DNA of 64,000 bases from Polyangium mundeleinium (GTDB lineage Bacteria > Myxococcota_A > Polyangia > Polyangiales > Polyangiaceae). The notes below the pieces were generated by a model. That model saw only the letters and a program-made list of their open reading frames with translations. It had not been told where the DNA came from and did no database searches. The DNA lies in NCBI RefSeq assembly GCF_028369105.1, contig NZ_JAQNDO010000001.1, positions 5,920,501-5,984,500 on the forward strand, in the 5' to 3' direction. Shown piece after piece: positions 60,470-64,000 of this stretch. Made by a program: the position numbers and the translations under genes. Every line of letters starts with the position of its first letter. The first letter of the stretch is position 1.

Positions 60470-62127
60470 GCGCAGAGGAGCGCATCACCTCCCTCGTGGC
60501 GCGCGCCTTCCCCCGCGCGCGCGCCCGTTACTCGCCCTATCTCTTGATCGGCGAGCCCATCGTCGATCCGGACGGAGACACCTTCGCCCGCATCGACCTC
60601 GCCTCGCGCACGATCCGCCTCGGCGCGCGCCCGATCACCGAGGCCTCGCTCGAAGACACGCTCGAAGCATTGATCGCCCACGAGATCGGCCACCACGTTG
60701 CGTTCCCCGGCAGCCCCGTCGAGCACGCGCGCCTCCTCCTGCTCGAACGCACGTTCCTTCCGCGCCTGCCGCGCTCGCTCACGGGGCCGCTTTACGATCT
60801 GCTCGTCGACGAGCGGCTCGGACAGGGTGTGCCCTCGATCGAAGACGATCTCTGCCGCATCCTCGCAGCGCGCGGCGCGCGTTCGCCCGACGACGTGCTC
60901 TTCACGTTCCAGCGCGCCGTGATTGAAGAGCTCTGGCAACGAAGGGAAGGGGAGCTCGTGGGGAACAACGCCGCCGCGTTCGCGCGCGCCTTTCCCGACC
61001 ATCGCCTCGACGCAAAACTCCTCGCGCAAAACCTCTTCGCATTCGCGCCCGACATTACGCTCCAGTACCTTTATTTCGCCTCGATCGCCTGGCGGTACGC
61101 CATGGCGAGCCCCGCGCCCAAACATGCCGGCGGCGGCGACTGCGCCGAAGGCGAGCTCTCCGCCGAGGACCTCGCCGCGGCGCTCGTGCCGAAGAAGGGC
61201 GAAAAGGCGGCGATCGCGCGGGCGATCCGCGAAGGTTTTTTCCCGAAAGACCTCGCCGAAAAGCTCGCCGATCAGAGCCTCGAGCGCCGCGCAGGCGCGA
61301 TGCCCGGCGACGGCCCGGGAAAATCCGAGCTGCTCACGACCGCGATGGCGGCCCATTACCGCCGCGAAGCCGAAAAACACCTCTTCCGGCCCCCGCCCGC
61401 GCGTGTATGGGCCGACGCGCTCGTGCCCACCACGCACCTCGAATGGGAGCCCGGCGATCCAGTCGCCGATATCGACTGGGTCGCCACGCTCCTCCGCCGT
61501 GGCGAGATGCTCGGTGCCGCGATGCCGCTGCTCCGCGAGCGCATCGCCGACGAAGAAGGCCAGAGCACGCCGTCCTTCCTCGGCCGCACCGAGATCTACC
61601 TCGACGTCAGCGGGTCCATGCCCGACCCGAAGCGCGCCCTCAACGCGATGACCCTCGCCGCGCAGATCCTCGCGACCGGCACGATCCGCGCGGGCGGCGC
61701 GGCGCGCGCGCTCGTCTATTCGGTGGGCCACGAAAAGGCGTGGGACTTCTGCCGCTCCGAGCGCGTGCTCTCGAAGTTTTTGATGCGCTACATCGGCGGC
61801 GGCACGCAGTTCCCCTTCGACGTCCTCGCCGCCTCGGTCGACGAGACCCGCATCGAGCAGCCGATCCGTGTGATCATCACCGACAGCGACTTCGACGCGA
61901 ACTACGACGCGCAGCGACAAAACGCGACCATCTTCGCGCGCGCGGCCGAGTGCTCCCCGGCGTTCGTGCTCCTCCTGCACGCGCCGAACCGCGAGAAGGT
62001 GCGCAGGTACGAGCAAGCCGGCGCGCGTGTCGTCGCGGTGCGCGCCCTCGGCGATTTCCCGCGCGTCGCGGCGGAGCTCGCGTTTTCTTTGTTCGACGAT
62101 CCTGGCACGACGAACCCCAGCGGATAG
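60466..62127 (+). CDS. HExxH metallopeptidase-like / von Willebrand A fusion
   Basis: 553 residues, TTG start overlapping the previous stop (TTGA). N-terminal region with AHEIGHHVAFPG (His 72, Glu 73, His 76) and downstream LYDLLVDERLGQG (Glu 117 is a candidate third ligand), as in zinc peptidases. C-terminal vWA domain has a complete MIDAS set: LDVSGSM (Asp 380, Ser 382, Ser 384), GGGTQF (Thr 447), ITDSDF (Asp 473). Peptidase plus vWA next to MoxR recalls the DUF2201-type metallopeptidase-vWA proteins, but I did not establish membership. Likely the effector of the cassette. Confidence 0.85.
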   Translation: MSAEERITSLVARAFPRARARYSPYLLIGEPIVDPDGDTFARIDLASRTIRLGARPITEASLEDTLEALIAHEIGHHVAFPGSPVEHARLLLLERTFLPRLPRSLTGPLYDLLVDERLGQGVPSIEDDLCRILAARGARSPDDVLFTFQRAVIEELWQRREGELVGNNAAAFARAFPDHRLDAKLLAQNLFAFAPDITLQYLYFASIAWRYAMASPAPKHAGGGDCAEGELSAEDLAAALVPKKGEKAAIARAIREGFFPKDLAEKLADQSLERRAGAMPGDGPGKSELLTTAMAAHYRREAEKHLFRPPPARVWADALVPTTHLEWEPGDPVADIDWVATLLRRGEMLGAAMPLLRERIADEEGQSTPSFLGRTEIYLDVSGSMPDPKRALNAMTLAAQILATGTIRAGGAARALVYSVGHEKAWDFCRSERVLSKFLMRYIGGGTQFPFDVLAASVDETRIEQPIRVIITDSDFDANYDAQRQNATIFARAAECSPAFVLLLHAPNREKVRRYEQAGARVVAVRALGDFPRVAAELAFSLFDDPGTTNPSG

Positions 62128-62131
62128 AGCC

Positions 62132-62722
62132 ATGTCTTTCCTGAAAAACTGGACCGCGAAGCCCACCGCCGCCGCGCCGGCCGCGCAAGACGCCCGCCTC
62201 CTGCCCGAGAGCGTGCCCCTCGACCTCGCGCAGATCCTCGCCGCGCTCGGCCAGGTCCTCGCGGAGATCGAGCCCGCCGCGCTGGACGTCGACGTCGCGC
62301 GGGCCAAGCTCGCGGACCTCTGCCGCGACCTCGCGATCGAGCCCGTCGATCCGCTGGAGCTCGACCCACTGGCCGCAGGTCTCGATCGCAGCGCAATCGA
62401 GCGGCTCGCGCTCCTCGTGCTCGTGCTCGAACGGCGCGGGATCCCCGAGCCCGCGCTGAAGCGCATCTTCGAGGGACGCGCGCGCACCGCAGCGCGGGAA
62501 GGGATTTTCGACGTCGCGCGGGGCTCGGGTCTCGTGACGCTCGATCTCCTCCGCGGCAGCCCACTGCGCCGCGAGGAGCTCGCGCGCAGGCTCATCCTCG
62601 GGCTCGGCGCGTCCGTCGCGGGGGAGAGCCTCGCCGAGGCGCGCGCGGCGCTCGAGCGGCTCGATTACGGCAGGCTGATGGCGGAGGCGGAGCGGGCACG
62701 GCGGGCGGCGGGGAAGGGGTGA
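62132..62722 (+). CDS. Small helical protein, last gene of the MoxR-vWA cassette
   Basis: 196 residues, starts 4 bp after the vWA stop. Predicted almost all helix (ALDVDVARAKLADLCRDLAI, ERLALLVLVLERRGIPEPAL, EELARRLILGLGASVAGESL), with no signal or membrane segment. It begins MSFLKNWTAKPTAAAPAAQD, a flexible basic stretch, and ends AERARRAAGKG. No family recognised. Tight spacing suggests it belongs with the cassette. Confidence 0.78.
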   Translation: MSFLKNWTAKPTAAAPAAQDARLLPESVPLDLAQILAALGQVLAEIEPAALDVDVARAKLADLCRDLAIEPVDPLELDPLAAGLDRSAIERLALLVLVLERRGIPEPALKRIFEGRARTAAREGIFDVARGSGLVTLDLLRGSPLRREELARRLILGLGASVAGESLAEARAALERLDYGRLMAEAERARRAAGKG

Positions 62723-62784
62723 GCTTCACCGTCGTGGTATAGGGACCGCGCGTCGGTCGTTGCAGGATCGAGGTAGGTCGAGGG

Positions 62785-63465
62785 ATGAAGGGAAGCCCGG
62801 AGAGGACTGGAAAGATCGTGCGCCTGGCCGCGGCGGTCTTGTTCGTTCCTGCGTTCGGGGGCGGCGTGTGGGTGGGTCGAACGATGCTGGAGCGGAGGCC
62901 ACCGGCGACCGAGACCGAGACGAAGCCAAAGACCCGGTCGGAGCACGCCGCGGAGGAAGCGGATCGGCAGGACCTGGCTGTGTGTCGAGAGAGGGTGGCG
63001 GTTCGTTCAGGGGCGCGCAGGGCCCCCTCGGACCCGGCCGCGCCGCCGGGGGATGTGCAAGAGGACGCGGGCAAGCGCGTCGCCTCGGTGGAGGAGCTGC
63101 AAGCCGAGTCCGCGCAATGCAGAAAGAGTGAAGTCCTGGCCAGCGCGGAGGTCTGCGTCGCTGCGGCTCGGCAGTACCGCGCGCTCCTTTCCTTACCGCA
63201 GAACGGCCGGTGGTGCGGTCCCAAGTCCAGGGCCGCCGATCTCATCGAGGAGAACTTCGAGCGTTGCGCCGTGTTGGCGGACGTCCCGGCGGATTTCCGC
63301 TCGAATGACCTCACGAAGGAACAGGCGAGCCTCGTCGCGGAGGCGATCCGGATTCACAAAACTCTTCCGGAAGAAGAGCTGCTCCGTCGCTTGAAAGAGT
63401 TCGTCTGGACGTGCACCGAGACGCCGAAGAGCACGACCGAGCCCGAGGCTCCGGGGCCCTTGTGA
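62785..63465 (+). CDS. Membrane-anchored protein with C-terminal cysteines, paralog 1
   Basis: 226 residues. One N-terminal hydrophobic segment (IVRLAAAVLFVPAFGGGVWV, about 11-30) keeps the rest outside. A charged linker (about 40-110) is followed by a helical domain with VEELQAESAQCRKSEVLASA, EVCVAAARQYRALLSLPQ, FERCAVLADVPADFRSNDLT and EFVWTCTETPK. Cys positions recur in the next gene. Function unknown. It lies 62 bp after the cassette and could be a separate unit. Confidence 0.78.
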   Translation: MKGSPERTGKIVRLAAAVLFVPAFGGGVWVGRTMLERRPPATETETKPKTRSEHAAEEADRQDLAVCRERVAVRSGARRAPSDPAAPPGDVQEDAGKRVASVEELQAESAQCRKSEVLASAEVCVAAARQYRALLSLPQNGRWCGPKSRAADLIEENFERCAVLADVPADFRSNDLTKEQASLVAEAIRIHKTLPEEELLRRLKEFVWTCTETPKSTTEPEAPGPL

Positions 63466-63474
63466 GGTTTTCGC

Positions 63475-64000
63475 ATGAATGAACGTCCCAAGAGCGCGGG
63501 CCTTTGGGGGGCTCTCCTCGTGGCAACGAGTTTTCTGGTCGTCGCTTTCGGGGGTGGCGTGCTGGCTGGCTGGGCGACGTGGGAACGCACGACGAAAGCC
63601 ACGGAGACGAGCGCGGCGTCCGTCCATGATCCGCAGGAGGTGAAGAGAGAGCTCAAGGCGTGTCGACGCGAATTGGCAAAGCTCTCGAGGCCTCGTGCGA
63701 CCCCGACGGCCGTTCCTACGGCGGGAGAAGCGAACGACGCCGGTCCAGAGAGCGCCGCCAAGGTCGAGGCGCTGCAAAAGGAGGTCGACGCATGCAGGGT
63801 CCGGGAGACCTTGGTCAACGCTCATGTCTGCGGCACGATGAGGGATCATATCACCATGCTGAGCGTCTTCCTGAATCACTCGGGGTGCGTGGAGACGGGC
63901 GGGGTCGACGAGCACATGGTGAACAGTTTCGACAAGTGCGCCGAGTTCGAAGACTTCCCGGCGCATTTGGATGAGGACGAGCTCGACAAGGAAGAGCGGC
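63475..64000 (+). CDS. Membrane-anchored protein, paralog 2 (runs off right edge)
   Basis: The frame is open from ATG 63475 to the window end (175 codons seen). N-terminal anchor LWGALLVATSFLVVAFGGGV, then a charged helical region (VKRELKACRRELAKLSRPRA) and a domain like that of the preceding gene: ALQKEVDACRVRETLVNAHV, GCVETGGVDEHMVNSFDKC, AEFEDFPAHLDEDELDKEE (compare CAVLADVPADFRSNDLTKEQ upstream). It is 9 bp after its paralog. The C-terminus is missing here. Confidence 0.78.
   Translation, partial: MNERPKSAGLWGALLVATSFLVVAFGGGVLAGWATWERTTKATETSAASVHDPQEVKRELKACRRELAKLSRPRATPTAVPTAGEANDAGPESAAKVEALQKEVDACRVRETLVNAHVCGTMRDHITMLSVFLNHSGCVETGGVDEHMVNSFDKCAEFEDFPAHLDEDELDKEER

Noticed and set aside
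1-64000. CRISPR array, tRNA or rRNA genes, prophage
   Set aside because: No spaced short repeats, no cloverleaf or rRNA-like tract, and no integrase, capsid or tail genes were found by eye.

Overview
The window is about 64 kb of very GC-rich DNA with dense, mostly short-spaced genes on both strands. It carries four Hanks-type Ser/Thr kinases, many lipoproteins with a lipobox and Gly- or Thr/Ala-rich linkers, cysteine-rich repeat proteins, TPR/PEGA-like proteins and a LecA-like lectin domain. That mix points to a large-genome myxobacterium (Myxococcota, Polyangiales, Sorangium/Polyangium-like). This is inferred from gene content; no rRNA or tRNA gene was seen. GC-rich composition gives long open frames on the wrong strand, so many large ORFs here are shadows.

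Layout. 1-5.9 kb: glycogen phosphorylase cut by the left edge, then three envelope proteins converging on skp. 6.0-9.9 kb: a 1302-residue kinase/ATPase/TPR regulator. 10.1-17.9 kb: the DNA glycosylase AlkC, a structured intergenic stretch, then five co-directional genes mostly of unknown function, including a 1026-residue TPR protein with an acidic tail and a membrane protein. 17.9-24.4 kb: a membrane protein, an RND efflux adaptor and pump, and a tandem pair of paralogous lipoproteins. 24.4-31.4 kb: a cysteine-protease/metallopeptidase fusion lipoprotein, a glyoxalase-fold protein, a propeller-like lipoprotein, a kinase with a C-terminal triple repeat, AtoE, and a 479-bp gap holding two copies of a 70-bp terminator unit.

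31.4-46.9 kb: a phosphoesterase lipoprotein with an outer-membrane protein, a small lipoprotein with a collagen-like protein, a membrane TPR protein, an arrestin-like protein, a multicopper oxidase, a 930-residue cysteine-rich repeat lipoprotein next to a kinase, a TPR/PEGA protein and two coupled lipoproteins. 46.9-47.95 kb: two direct copies of a roughly 345-bp element with long terminal inverted repeats around a 339-bp core. 47.96-50.8 kb: an SMC/ABC-like ATPase and an upstream gene of unknown function. 51-56.2 kb: a double glyoxalase-fold protein, a CusF-like lipoprotein, a Uma2 nuclease-fold protein, a LecA-like lipoprotein and a second multicopper oxidase.

56.4-62.7 kb: a membrane-anchored Ser/Thr kinase is transcribed away from a coupled four-gene cassette: a MoxR-type AAA+ ATPase with an HxC/Cys cluster, an unknown protein, an HExxH-metallopeptidase/von Willebrand A fusion with complete MIDAS residues, and a small helical protein. 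This cassette is the best candidate for an undescribed system; the SMC-like ATPase pair is second. The window ends in two paralogous membrane-anchored proteins, the second cut by the right edge.
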